Source of the DNA: Sphaeroforma sirkka
Lineage: Eukaryota > Opisthokonta > Ichthyosporea > Ichthyophonida
Assembly (NCBI GenBank): GCA_001586965.3
Contig: LUCW03001376.1
Location: 1 to 20,407 of the forward strand
Reading direction: 5' to 3'
DNA length: 20,407 bases
The notes beneath the pieces are model-generated. The model was not told the origin of the DNA. It searched no databases and saw only the letters and a list, made by a program, of their open reading frames with translations. Positions 7,643-15,632 of the stretch are shown here, piece after piece. Each line of letters starts with the position of its first letter. The first letter of the stretch is position 1. The translations under genes were made by a program, and so were the position numbers.

Positions 7643-8236
7643 TGTAAACTTCGATGGAAATTACTAGGTTTCAAACTATATTAAACTAAAATACAATTTA
7701 GTCAGTTAGGATTTAGCAGTGGTAGCTTGTGTAAGAATGATCGGGACTGCCTCTTGTTAAGAGCCTAAATATCCTCGATCACACAGGGCGTACCTCTAGC
7801 TGTTCTTTATTGAATAATTTTCACTAGAAGTACTAAATGTTCATGACCACTTGCCTAATTTGTAAATAGACATAATAACGTAAGTCACGTTAATACATTA
7901 GCTGATATAAATAAAGTTCCATCTGAAGAAAAGTTAAAAAAAGAAAAAGACTTATTGGATTTTGGAGATTGGCGGGAGGACCAAAATCAATAAGTAGTAG
8001 TTCGGAGATTATAAAATTTAGTTTATAATATCCTACATCTACTAATGTCTCAAATAGGTCCAAGTAGATGAGTCATACCAAATACTCAGGCTATTGGAGC
8101 CATCAAAGTGAATTTAGAACACTTTGGAAATATTGGAAAAAGAGCTTGTACTAATTATTTAAAATACAAATAAAAACCAATGTATTATCTCAATTGATCT
8201 TGATATTTTAGACTGACCGGAGGCCGTATTTCTACA
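7643..8236 (-). repeat. Full LTR shared by copies A and B
   Basis: Starts TGTAAACTTCG and ends GTATTTCTACA, so it has TGTA/TACA inverted ends and canonical TG...CA. Copies recur at 949-1081 (partial), 10953-11549 and 19857 onward. On the element strand an AATAAA lies at 7806-7811 (- strand), in a region conserved in all LTRs, and may be the poly(A) signal. It is the 5' LTR of A and at the same time the 3' LTR of B, so the two elements form a head-to-tail array with one shared LTR. Confidence 0.9.
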
Positions 8237-8665
8237 TTGTTCAAACTTCTTAGACTCTTCTAGTTTAGCTAAGAACTCAGTTGAGGGTTTCCACTTAGTG
8301 GTACCTGCAGGACCGATGCGACAAACGATGGTGTGTTTCCAAGGTGTCTTCTTAATAGAAAAGTATCCCTAATACAAGAACGTGTCGGTTTCACGGTCGA
8401 CATAGATAGGCTCGTCTTGTAATATATTAATTCAATCACGTATCCATGGGTCGGAGCTGCGTAAGGGACATCACTGCGGAATGGTAGATTTAGTAATATT
8501 TACATAATTTAACCACTGTGCGATAAGTTGCCAAGGTGGGTTGGCCCACGCATTATGTTTTGATAAGTCAAGTTGAAAGGCATCACCTTTAGGATGAGTC
8601 AACGACCTATAATCAGAAACCTGTTTGTTATGTTCTGCAGCGAACACATCAATAGTAAATGGACC
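8237..8665 (-). pseudogene. Dam-like methyltransferase domain and pol spacer (copy B)
   Basis: Reads, across frames, GPFTIDVFAAEHNKQV, then GDAFQLDLSKHNAWANPPWQ with the NPPW box at 8531-8542, then SSDPWIRD. The NPPW motif is intact here, which indicates that the Cys in copy A is secondary. Beyond it come DEPIYVDRETDTFLY and PWKHTIVCRIGPAGTTKWK, the start of the spacer before integrase. The sequence then stops directly at the LTR boundary (8236/8237). An in-frame stop interrupts QSR-GPF near 8666. Confidence 0.65.
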
Positions 8666-9157
8666 CTATCTTGATTGAGCGAGGTTAGCCCATTTCTTAT
8701 TAAGCATCCAATCGGTTGCTAATAACTCTTTAACTGTTTTCTGGTAGTCAGGGACAAGTCGAGAGAGCATGTCAGGAAGATGATTGTGTATTCCTGGTAT
8801 GTGTGTAATGTTAAAAGCAAACTTAGCAGCAATGTCATGCCAGCGGCTCACTAACTGTGAACCAGGGTTCGACTCTTTTAAATATGTTAAAGACTTTTGC
8901 TCACAGGCGACAGTGAAGTAACTTCCATAAAGGTAGTCTTTAAACTGTCGTAGCACAGTAACTATAGCAAGGAGCTCTTGTTCAACGGTAGGGTAATTCC
9001 GTTGACTCTTATTATAACTCTTGCTAAAGAATTGTATGTAGCGCGGTTTACCATTTATCGTTTGGTAAAGCACTCCACCCACCGCTCGATCTGAAGCGTC
9101 GGTTGCTACTTGGAATGGGACACCATCCACAGGGTATTGCATGATGGGTGCGTCCAT
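8666..9157 (-). pseudogene. RNase H domain (copy B)
   Basis: A 163-codon open piece covering nearly the whole RNase H. The Asp of QVATDASDRAVGG and the Glu of TVEQELLAIV are present, but the third acidic position reads ACEQKSLTYL, Glu instead of the Asp seen in A. The C-terminal part runs on through ITHIPGIHNHLPDMLSRL and into DWMLNKKWANLAQSR, the beginning of the methyltransferase-like domain. This shows that the two were one continuous reading frame in the ancestor. The Met at 9157 is internal. Confidence 0.82.
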
Positions 9158-9787
9158 TACTTTACTTTTGACGAGCTTAAATGCATCATCACATTCTTTA
9201 GTCCAGAGCTTTTCCCAAAGGCCTTTTGTGCAGCCGTAGGTGACTGAAAGGCTTTAAGTGATGAGAAAGATGAGATACCGAATCCTAGAAGAAGTTAACA
9301 AACCCACACACAGAGTTTAAATCTCTTCCAGTAATCGGTGTTGATGAATCCATCAGAAATCGTTTCTTGCCAGGATCAATTTCTACCCCTGCTAGAGATA
9401 CCTTGAAACCAAGCAAGTGTATAGTATCTTTAGCAAAAGAAAACTTGTCCTCGTTAATCTTAAGTTTGGCATAGTTTAGTCGCTTTAAGACTTCCTTAAC
9501 GAGTTTAGCATGTTCATGTGCTGTCTTTGTAAAGATAACTATATCATCTAAATATACTGAAACGTTATCCAACAGGTCCGCAAATAGCTACATCATAACT
9601 TGTTGGAAGAAAGAAGGTAACATGTGTAAGCCTTCAGGTGCACCTTTAAACTGTAACTTCTTACCTTGCCAAGTAAAGGAAACGTATTCCTTATGCGGCC
9701 CATATATTGTAATTGATGGAATGCAGCTTTTTTAAGTCTACCTTGGAAAAGATAGTCGCACCTTCCATTTTGCATAGTATCTCGCAT
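9158..9787 (-). pseudogene. Reverse transcriptase palm (copy B)
   Basis: The YLDD box is kept in DNVSVYLDDIVIFT, with the thumb segment IHLLGFKVSLAGVEIDPGKK after it (open frame 9285-9572). Upstream, an amber codon replaces Glu in the VMMELF segment near 9590, and two extra A residues in the run before AAFHQLQ shift the frame (ORF 9593-9787). The lesions differ from those of A, so the copies decayed independently after separation. Confidence 0.8.
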
Positions 9788-10127
9788 ACCTTTGGTAAGG
9801 GAAAACTATGTTGCGGAATTAGTTTGTTGATTGGCGACAGGTCTAGTACTACTTTTGTTTTACTAAACGTTCCATCAGATTTATATTGATCAACCGCTAA
9901 GAGAGCTTAGTTAACTGGGGTTGCATCATAATTGATTTCAATTAGACCCTGTTTTAACCAATCTTCAATTTGGGTTTTGACAACGTCTTTGTGTCTCCAA
10001 CTCACGTAGTTATGTGAAGGACACTTTAACTTAGAGAAGTCGACGTTTGTTAAGTCAAGCTTAACGTACCCGTTAGAGAACTTAAACATACACCAGTCAG
10101 TTATCGCAATCTTCCTCTTTGTATAAT
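9788..10127 (-). pseudogene. Reverse transcriptase N-terminus (copy B)
   Basis: Matches 4680-5030 of A closely. The open piece 9907-10089 encodes MFKFSNGYVKLDLTNVDFSK and ends at INYDATPVN, where a stop replaces the following Leu codon (about 9907). The remainder (VVLDLSPINKLIPQHSFPLP) continues in the same region with a small insertion near 9788. Upstream (toward 10127) homology to A ends inside the protease-RT linker at the deletion junction. Confidence 0.78.
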
Positions 10128-10762
10128 TAAGTGCATAAGAATATCGGCAACGTGGGATAAGATCGAAGGATCAGAAACTACGGCAGCGGCGGGCTCCTTC
10201 AAAAGCTCATCTTTGCGGTTCAAATAACGTCGAGATTGAGAAGATCCAACCACTCGTTGTCGAGTTATGGCGTCCCCAGCATTTGTGCCTTCCGCCCCAA
10301 CATTCGGTGGCGAGGCATTCAGCGGCGAGGCATGCAATGAAATTTCACAAAATGTAACGCCGCCATCTTTGTTGATAGGTGAATTGGGCTGGCTTTTCAG
10401 TAGTAATAAACCGTCGATCTCGAGACGATTCCTCCACTTGTTCAGGAGATATAGCCTTTCCAATATCTGACTTTTCGCGGTCAGATGGCGAGCTGATGCC
10501 CTGGGCTGCACTACTAGGAGACACAAAGACACTGGTGAGCCTTTTCCGCGGTAGTTGAGACCTTCTCTTCCAAGGCATTAGGGTCCGACGAGTCATCCTC
10601 AGAGTTTTCATCAGAACCAAGCTCAGAAACGGCGTCCTCTGCAGCTTCAACGGCAGACTCAGTACCAGACGTACCAGTGTCCCCAGTAACCTCAGGAACC
10701 TCAACAGGCTTAGCAGGCTTGGAGCTGGCGGCTCCCTTGCCTTTAGAATTACCTTTAGCCAT
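10128..10762 (-). pseudogene. Gag N-terminus joined to the RT linker by deletion (copy B)
   Basis: Starts MAKGNSKGKGAASSKPAKP at 10762 and runs through an acidic segment (SDENSEDDSSDPNALEE) to a frame break at 10514. Fragments such as SPEQVEESSRDRRFITTEKP and DAITRQRVVGSSQSRRYLN follow in other frames. The last gag residues, LSHVADIL, correspond to A at about 6940, and the next bases belong to the protease-RT linker. The junction lies at about 10138-10147. Capsid, zinc knuckles and protease are absent. Confidence 0.72.
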
Positions 10763-10952
10763 AGTAACAGCTCAAGAACAGGAAAATTAATAAGGTCTAG
10801 GTACAGTAACTAGCGTATAGCTTACTTTTTAGGGTGGGTATAGCCACTATGAGGTAGTATAGAATACTTACAGTCCTGTCGCTGGATAGTAAGCAATTAT
10901 TAGACAGTCTAGAAACAGTACACTACGGTAATTACTAAATAACTGAAAAATA
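10763..10952 (-). other. 5' leader of copy B with possible intron
   Basis: This 190-bp leader shares its LTR-proximal 75 bp with A, including TATTTTTCAGTTAT next to the LTR, and again lacks a TGG primer site. A block missing from A contains, on the - strand, a donor-like GTAAGTATTC (10871-10862) and a pyrimidine-rich acceptor TTTTCCTGTTCTTGAG ending at 10771, which would define a 101-nt intron. The A deletion is nearly but not exactly this interval. Confidence 0.45.
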
Positions 10953-11549
10953 TGTAAACTTCGAGTATTATTTCTATGTTTTAAACTATGCTATATAAAC
11001 TAAGATAGAATTATGTCAGTTAGGATTTAGCAGTGGTAGCTTGTGTAAGAATGATCGGGGCTGCCTCTTGGTAAGAGCCTTGATATCCTCGATTCACAGG
11101 ACGTACCTCTAGTTGTTCTTTATTAAATAATTTTCACTAGAAGTACTAAGTGTTCATGACCACATGCCTAATTTGTAGATAGACATGATAACGTAAGTCA
11201 AGTTAATACATTGGCTAATATAAATAAAGTTCCATCTGAAAAAAACTTTAAAAAGAAAAAGACTTATTGGATTTTGGAGATTGGCGGGATGACCAAAACC
11301 TGTAAGCAGTAGTTCAGAGATTATAAAATTTAGTTTATAATATCCTACATCTACTATCGTCTCAAATAGGTCCAAGTAAATGAGTCATACCAAATACTCA
11401 GGCTATTGGAGCCATCCAAGTGAATTTAGAACACTTTAGAAATATTAGAAAAAGAATTTGTATTAAATTATTATAAATACAATTAAAAACCAATATGTTA
11501 TCTCATTTGATCTTGATATTTTAGACTGACGGAGACCGTATTTCTTACA
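10953..11549 (-). repeat. 5' LTR of copy B
   Basis: Starts TGTAAACTTCG and ends TTTCTTACA, 597 bp, clearly homologous to 7643-8236 but more diverged than the LTR at 19857, especially in the first 60 bp. On the - strand AATAAA is conserved at 11119-11124. It abuts an AT microsatellite at 11550, so the outer flank of the array gives no target duplication. Confidence 0.88.
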
Positions 11550-11563
11550 ATATACATATATAC

Positions 11564-11647
<84 letters not shown>

Positions 11648-11818
11648 ATGATATATTATTATACTATTATTTTCATATTCTTCTTAAAGTATTAAAAATT
11701 ATATATATCTACATATATCTTGATGTATATATATATTTATATATATTATTATAATATTACATTATTATATATATATTGTTATACTATTTTTTTCTTATAT
11801 TTTTTAAATTCTTATAGT

Positions 11819-11851
<33 letters not shown>

Positions 11852-11870
11852 CTAACTTTTCATGCTCTAT
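11550..11870. repeat. AT-rich microsatellite block
   Basis: Long TA dinucleotide runs lie at about 11570-11610, 11617-11643 and 11823-11851, separated by T/A-rich sequence. A motif of the type TTATACTATT...AAGTATTA appears twice (near 11660 and 11780), so part of the block is an imperfect tandem copy. An open frame across it encodes only Ile/Tyr repeats and is not a gene. Confidence 0.85.
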
Positions 11871-11894
11871 ACGGTATTTCAAAAACACAGATGA

Positions 11895-12158
11895 GTTGTA
11901 CACAAATCAAACAAGTTACATGCTGCGGAGGCTGCCTATGTCTTCAAGGAGAGGGGCACATGTGTCCGAATTTGTGATCTTGTTGAATCAAAGGAACAGA
12001 CATTGGACATTGTAGAAAATAACGCTACAGATATTATATTTCTACGTAGTATGCCAACTCCTGCTAGAGCTGATTTATATGGTAAGATCGAAATACAATT
12101 ATCATATGGTCCTGTAAAGGAGCATCATCGACCACGTGAGTTGCGTACTAGGCAGTGA
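11895..12158 (+). CDS. Unidentified 87-codon open frame, possible terminal exon
   Basis: A frame open from just after a TGA at 11892 to a TGA at 12156-12158, with no Met near its beginning. The translation is mixed and protein-like rather than low-complexity: AAEAAYVFKERGTCVRICDL, then SKEQTLDIVENNATDIIFLR, then ARADLYGKIEIQLSYG, with a basic tail. Acceptor-like AG dinucleotides (11889-11890, 11914-11915) precede it. It has no counterpart in the gypsy or LINE copies here. It could be the last exon of a host gene or of another transposon cut off by the AT block. I do not recognise the family. Confidence 0.35.
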   Translation, partial: VVHKSNKLHAAEAAYVFKERGTCVRICDLVESKEQTLDIVENNATDIIFLRSMPTPARADLYGKIEIQLSYGPVKEHHRPRELRTRQ

Positions 12159-12286
12159 GATAAGCTTGAATTAAGTAGCATATACAAACAACAAATAATA
12201 AAAGACAACATAACCTACCTCAACAAATTTATTCGACAAAAATTGATATAGTCGAAGGCTCTTTAATTGAAATTTAAACAAATTTT
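12159..12286. other. AT-rich non-coding stretch
   Basis: Follows the unidentified frame; A-rich with ACAACAAATAATAAAAG near 12187 that could belong to a 3' untranslated region. No coding or repeat homology to the rest of the window is visible. Confidence 0.4.
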
Positions 12287-12420
12287 GCACAATAAAGTCA
12301 GTAAATGTACATGAAAAAATTTGTAATTGCCGCTAACTGTACATTTGTACATATTTGATCAATATTTCAGTACGGTTTCATCGAGAAAAAGAGTGAATGT
12401 ACATTTGGTGACTTTATCAC
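12287..12420. repeat. Inverted repeat element with TGTACATTT motifs
   Basis: The left arm (12287-12312, ending AATGTACAT) is matched by the reverse complement of 12397-12420; over the 22 central positions about 19 agree, including ATAAAGTCA. The motif TGTACATTT occurs at 12339, again within 12398-12406, and outside the arms near 12429. An 84-bp centre separates the arms. This could be a small MITE remnant or a hairpin locus; no target duplication is apparent. Confidence 0.5.
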
Positions 12421-12447
12421 AACTATAATGTACATTTAGCGATTTTG

Positions 12448-13194
12448 TTCGTAAAACAAGGTCTAATTGAAATCGATTATGATGCAACCCCAGTTAACTT
12501 AGCTCTCGTATCGATCGATCAATATAAGTCTGATGGAACGTTTAGTAAAACACGAGTTGTACTAGACCTGTCACCAATCATCAAACTAATTCCGCTACAT
12601 AGTTTTCTTTTACCTAAGATAAGCGAGATATTACGCAAAATGGAAGGTGCGAATATATTTTCCAAGATAGAATTAGAAGCTGCATTCTATCAATTACAGA
12701 TATATTAGCCTCATAGGAAGTACTTTTCCTATTCTTGGTAAGGTAAGAAGCACCAGTTTAAAGGTGTATCTGAAGGCTCACACGTGTCTCCTTCTTTCTT
12801 CCAACAAGTAATGATGGAACTATTTGCGGACCTGTCGGATAAAGTAACAGTCTATTTAGATGAAATAGTTAACTTCACAAAGACGACATATGAGCACGCT
12901 AAACTCGTTAAGAAAGTCTTAAAGCGACTTAGCCATGCTAAACTTAGAATTAGGGTGGACAAGAGTTCGTTTGCTAATGATACTATACATTTATTTGGTT
13001 ATAAGATATCTTCAGCAGGGGTAGAGATTAGTCCTGACAAGAAACAATTTCTGTTGGATTTATTAACACCGATTACTGGAAGAAACGTGAACCCTGTGTG
13101 TGAGTTTGTCAACTTATTCTCGGATCCGGTACCTCGTCTTTCTCATAACCTAAAGCCTTTCAGTCACCTCCGGCGGTGTAAAGGACCTTCGTGA
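12448..13194 (+). pseudogene. Reverse transcriptase (copy C)
   Basis: The first piece, to 12705, holds TFSKTRVVLDLSPIIKLIP and IFSKIELEAAFYQLQIY, then a TAG at 12706. The second (12784-13194) starts at SPSFFQQVMMELFADL and has VTVYLDEIVNFT: the catalytic YLDD is YLDE here. In A and B motif A reads DLKAAF/DLKKAAF, here ELEAAF, so two catalytic acidic positions are changed Asp to Glu. Thumb segment IHLFGYKISSAGVEISPDKK is kept. It is expected to be inactive. Confidence 0.83.
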
Positions 13195-13229
13195 ATGCTT
13201 TGGACAGAAAAATGTGATGGTGGCGTGGA

Positions 13230-13724
13230 CTAAAGAATGTGATGAAGTATTTAAACTCGTCAAAAATAAAGTAATGAACGCACCCATCATGCAATACCCT
13301 GTAGATGGTTTGACCTCCCATTCCAGAAGCAACCGACACTTCAGATCGAGCGGTAGGTGGAGTGCTTCACCAAACGATAAATGGTAAACCGCGCTACATA
13401 GCATTCTATAGCAAGAGTTATAATAATAGTCAACTTAATTACCCTACTGCTAAACAAGAGCTTCATATTGCTACAGTTACTGCGCTAAGACAGTTTAAAG
13501 ACTACCTTTACGGCAGTTACTTTATTGTCGCCTGTGATCAAAAGTCAAACTAACATACTTAAAGGACATGAACCATGATTCACAGTTGGTGAGCCGCTGG
13601 AATGACATTATTGCTAAGCTCACTTTTAACATTACATACACACCAGGAATACATAACCATCTTCCTGACATGCTCACTCGACTTGTCCCTGATTACCAGA
13701 AACCAGTCAAAGCGCTATTAACAA
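13230..13724 (+). pseudogene. RNase H domain (copy C)
   Basis: TKECDEVFKLVKNKV leads in, then the frame shifts at about 13310. The first catalytic Asp is in ATDTSDRAVGG (TDTS instead of TDAS), Glu in TAKQELHIATV, and the last Asp in FIVACDQKSN. A stop follows at 13551. The C-terminal helix region continues in another frame with SRWNDIIAKLTFNITYTPG and LPDMLTRLVPDYQKP, ending where the nested insertion begins at 13725. Confidence 0.78.
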
Positions 13725-13980
13725 TGTAGTAAGTATACGCGAGATAACTGTATCTCAACGTTCTCCCTCCTCAGGGAGGGGGACGTTGTTCATTTATTAG
13801 TAATTATAAACAGTAATCCTAAAATGACTGACTCTTAAATGAGTCATTAGTCATGTGCTGTAAAACCAGCAAAACCCTAAAACCCAGTTTATCAGATTAT
13901 TCTGATAAACTGTAAAAAAAACTTGTAATAAACCTAAAATAATCAAATAAATATAAGTACTTGTATTCTGACCACAACAA
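13721..13980. mobile_element. Nested 252-bp TG...CA insertion (solo LTR or small element) with target duplication
   Basis: Bases 13725-13976 are absent from copies A and B, whose sequence runs straight through this place. The insert starts TGTAGTAAG and ends CTGACCACA, giving TGTRGT inverted ends, and is flanked by ACAA (13721-13724 and 13977-13980); the duplication could be read as 5-bp AACAA if the insert is taken to end one base earlier. Inside are a perfect 12-bp hairpin (CAGTTTATCAGA and complement) near 13888-13915 and a CTCCCT/AGGGAG hairpin near 13782. It has no coding capacity. A solo LTR from another family fits best. Confidence 0.7.
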
Positions 13981-14225
13981 CCGATTGGATGCTTAATAAG
14001 AAATGGTATAACCTCCTCAATTACGATGGGGTCCATTTACTGTTGATATGTTCGCCGCAGAACATAATTAGCAGATTTCTGAATATAGGTCGTTGACTCA
14101 TCCTAAAGGTGATGTCTTGCAACTTGACTTATCAAAGCATAGTGCGTGGGCTAGCCCACCTTGGCAACTTATCGCACAATTGTTAATTATGTGTGATTTA
14201 ATTAATATGATACAAGACGAACCCA
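13977..14225 (+). pseudogene. Dam-like methyltransferase domain (copy C)
   Basis: Resumes with TDWMLNKKWYNLL after the nested insertion. A one-base loss then shifts the frame into WGPFTVDMFAAEHN, followed by a TAG, then QISEYRSLTHPKGDVLQLDL and SAWASPPWQLIAQLL. The catalytic box is SPPW at 14153-14164, an accepted variant of (D/N/S)PP(Y/F/W) in amino-methyltransferases. With NPPW in B and NPPC in A it shows that the domain predates the split of the copies. Confidence 0.65.
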
Positions 14226-14690
14226 TCTATGTCGACCGTTAAACCGACACGTATTTGTATCAGGTATCCTATTTTACTAAGAAGTTCCCTTGGAAACACA
14301 CCATTGTTTGTCGCATCGATCCTGCAGGTACCACTAAGTGGGAATCTCAAACGAGCTCTTATCTAAACAAGAAGAGTCAAAAGAGTTTGAACAAAAGCTC
14401 AAGACTCGTACAATACATGCACCCAACAAGAATGCAGTCGAGGTATTGCCGATTGAAACTGCACTAGATCGTAAAATTCATGGAATTAACTAATGGATCA
14501 AAGACTCAAAGCTTTAAGGAAACTAAACCCTGAAGCTTGCACTCAACTACTTAAATCGCTGCTTAAATAACAGCCAGGGGTTGCGAAACAACTGAAGAAG
14601 ATACTTCAACAATATGTTGTTGTTAAGTTCGTATCTCAGGACTTAACGGAACTACGGTTCACCCAGCCATGTTACACAGAATCTGGCTAG
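14226..14690 (+). pseudogene. Pol spacer between methyltransferase-like domain and integrase (copy C)
   Basis: An open piece at 14255-14467 encodes FPWKHTIVCRIDPAGTTKWE, matching B, and KKSQKSLNKSSRLVQYMHPT, matching the charged linker of A. Further on are degraded parallels to the Leu/Lys helical segment of A. No enzymatic motif is visible. Breaks by stops at 14241 and 14467. Confidence 0.6.
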
Positions 14691-14883
14691 CATAGAAGAG
14701 CACGAGAGTAGAGTTGAAATGATACATTTAACTCGCCGAGCATATGAGCATACTTTCAAAATGGCTATTCGTCCAGGGCTTGATCACCCGGCGCTGAAAG
14801 AAACCATACGTGAAGTATACTGATGCTGTACTGATTGTGAAAAGAACCAGATTAAGCACTACGGTTGGACACCCCTAAAAAGC
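14691..14883 (+). pseudogene. Integrase zinc-binding domain (copy C)
   Basis: LTRRAYEHTFKMAIRPGLDH and CTDCEKNQIKHYG correspond to the HHCC domain of A. The first His of the pair (THRAYEH in A) is Arg here, and a TGA replaces an Arg codon just before the CxxC at about 14821. The CxxC pair itself remains. Confidence 0.7.
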
Positions 14884-15288
14884 GTGAAAGAAGACCAACT
14901 GATGCGGCGAGTCATAGTCGATTTGGTCGAACTCCCGCGATCTAAGCATACAGACAATGTATATATATATGTCATTTCTGATGTGTGGCTTTGGGCTATA
15001 ATATGCTTATGCAATACCGAACAAACGCTCGCAAACAGTGGCAGAGTTATGCAATCACGTCTTTAATGATTCGGTTTCCTCCGAGTGCCATGTTCTGATA
15101 ACGGTAGTGAGTCTTATACCGACGTAATAGAGGCACTTATACTCGTATCAGGCATGACCTATAGGCGTGGTGTTCCTTATAGATCTCAAACGCAGGGTGC
15201 AAATGAGACACGTCATATAGAACTTAAAAAACTCTTGCGTACCACACTAGATGACGTTGAGGATATGTGGCCTTATCTTTTGAAATGA
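14884..15288 (+). pseudogene. Integrase catalytic core (copy C)
   Basis: First Asp in MRRVIVDLVELPRSKHT (14884-15066 frame). After a frame break, the second frame (15085-15288) holds CSDNGSESYTD and QTQGANETRHIELKK in one open stretch. The Asp (15097-15099) and Glu (15205-15207) are separated by exactly 35 residues, which directly shows a DD35E integrase. The Phe usually found in DNGxEF is Ser. The frame ends at MWPYLLK, and the substrate-side segment present in A (MNNCMNPQTG) is deleted. Confidence 0.82.
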
Positions 15289-15632
15289 GGGGTTCAAGCT
15301 ATAACACTCTCGTTTCACTATTTCTTTGGCTGCTATAGTGAATTACAAGCAACGTTACACAAAACTGCGCCCGAGAATCACGTTACTCCGTGGCTACAAA
15401 AGATCGAGGATATGCAGAATGTTGTTGCCCCTGTTTACTCGAGCACAAGAATCGTATTCTACTGAAAGCGTGTGACCGATGGAATAACACTAAGAACACT
15501 GTTCATTTCAAAGTTGGCGATTACGTTAACATTTTATATGGCAACGCCAACGATACCGAACTCTCTTCTAAGACAATTGGACCTCTTGTTATTTCCTACC
15601 ATGATGAGAGAAGAGTGATACTTACGAAGTAA
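15289..15632 (+). pseudogene. Integrase GPY/F-type module (copy C)
   Basis: The open piece 15390-15632 begins MATKDRGYAECCCPCLLEHK and includes FKVGDYVNIL and ELSSKTIGPLVISYHDE, a GPY/F-like motif with Leu in the third position. Before 15390 the bases match A in pieces but with deletions. The Met at 15390 corresponds to an internal Met in A. Confidence 0.7.

Larger units (their letters stand above)
949..8236 (-). mobile_element. Ty3/gypsy chromovirus-like retrotransposon, copy A
   Basis: Fullest of three related copies. In element order it holds a 594-bp 5' LTR (7643-8236), a short leader, gag with zinc knuckles, retropepsin, RT with YLDD, RNase H, a Dam-like methyltransferase domain, integrase (HHCC, DDE, GPY/F), a chromodomain-like tail, a polypurine tract and a truncated 3' LTR. 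The order RT-RNase H-integrase defines the Ty3/gypsy type rather than copia, and the C-terminal chromodomain suggests a chromovirus. At least ten frame breaks are present, several at homopolymers, so the copy is dead or the sequence carries indel errors. No target duplication is visible because the 3' LTR is cut. Confidence 0.88.
7643..11549 (-). mobile_element. Internally deleted gypsy element, copy B
   Basis: Same family and orientation as A, with complete LTRs at both ends (one shared with A). The internal part is only 2.7 kb. Two blocks are missing relative to A: roughly 5032-6931 of A (capsid, nucleocapsid and most of protease) and roughly 1082-3042 of A (integrase, chromodomain, 3' UTR). 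Leader, gag start, RT, RNase H and the methyltransferase-like domain remain, all with frame lesions. It could only have moved with proteins from another copy. Confidence 0.85.

Noticed and set aside
7600..7660. Tf1-type self-priming between leader and LTR
   Set aside because: I looked for a reverse complement of TTTTTCAGTTAT within the LTR and found only short partial matches such as TCAGTTAG, which are not convincing.
11550..11870. Replication origin or centromere-like AT block
   Set aside because: AT richness alone is not evidence; simple slippage of TA repeats explains it.
11720..11977. Open frame across the AT microsatellite
   Set aside because: Its first half translates TA repeats into Ile/Tyr runs and its second half is out of frame with the protein-like stretch at 11895-12158.
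13880..13895. CCCTAAAACCC as telomere-like repeat
   Set aside because: There is one and a half irregular units only, inside the nested insertion; not an array.
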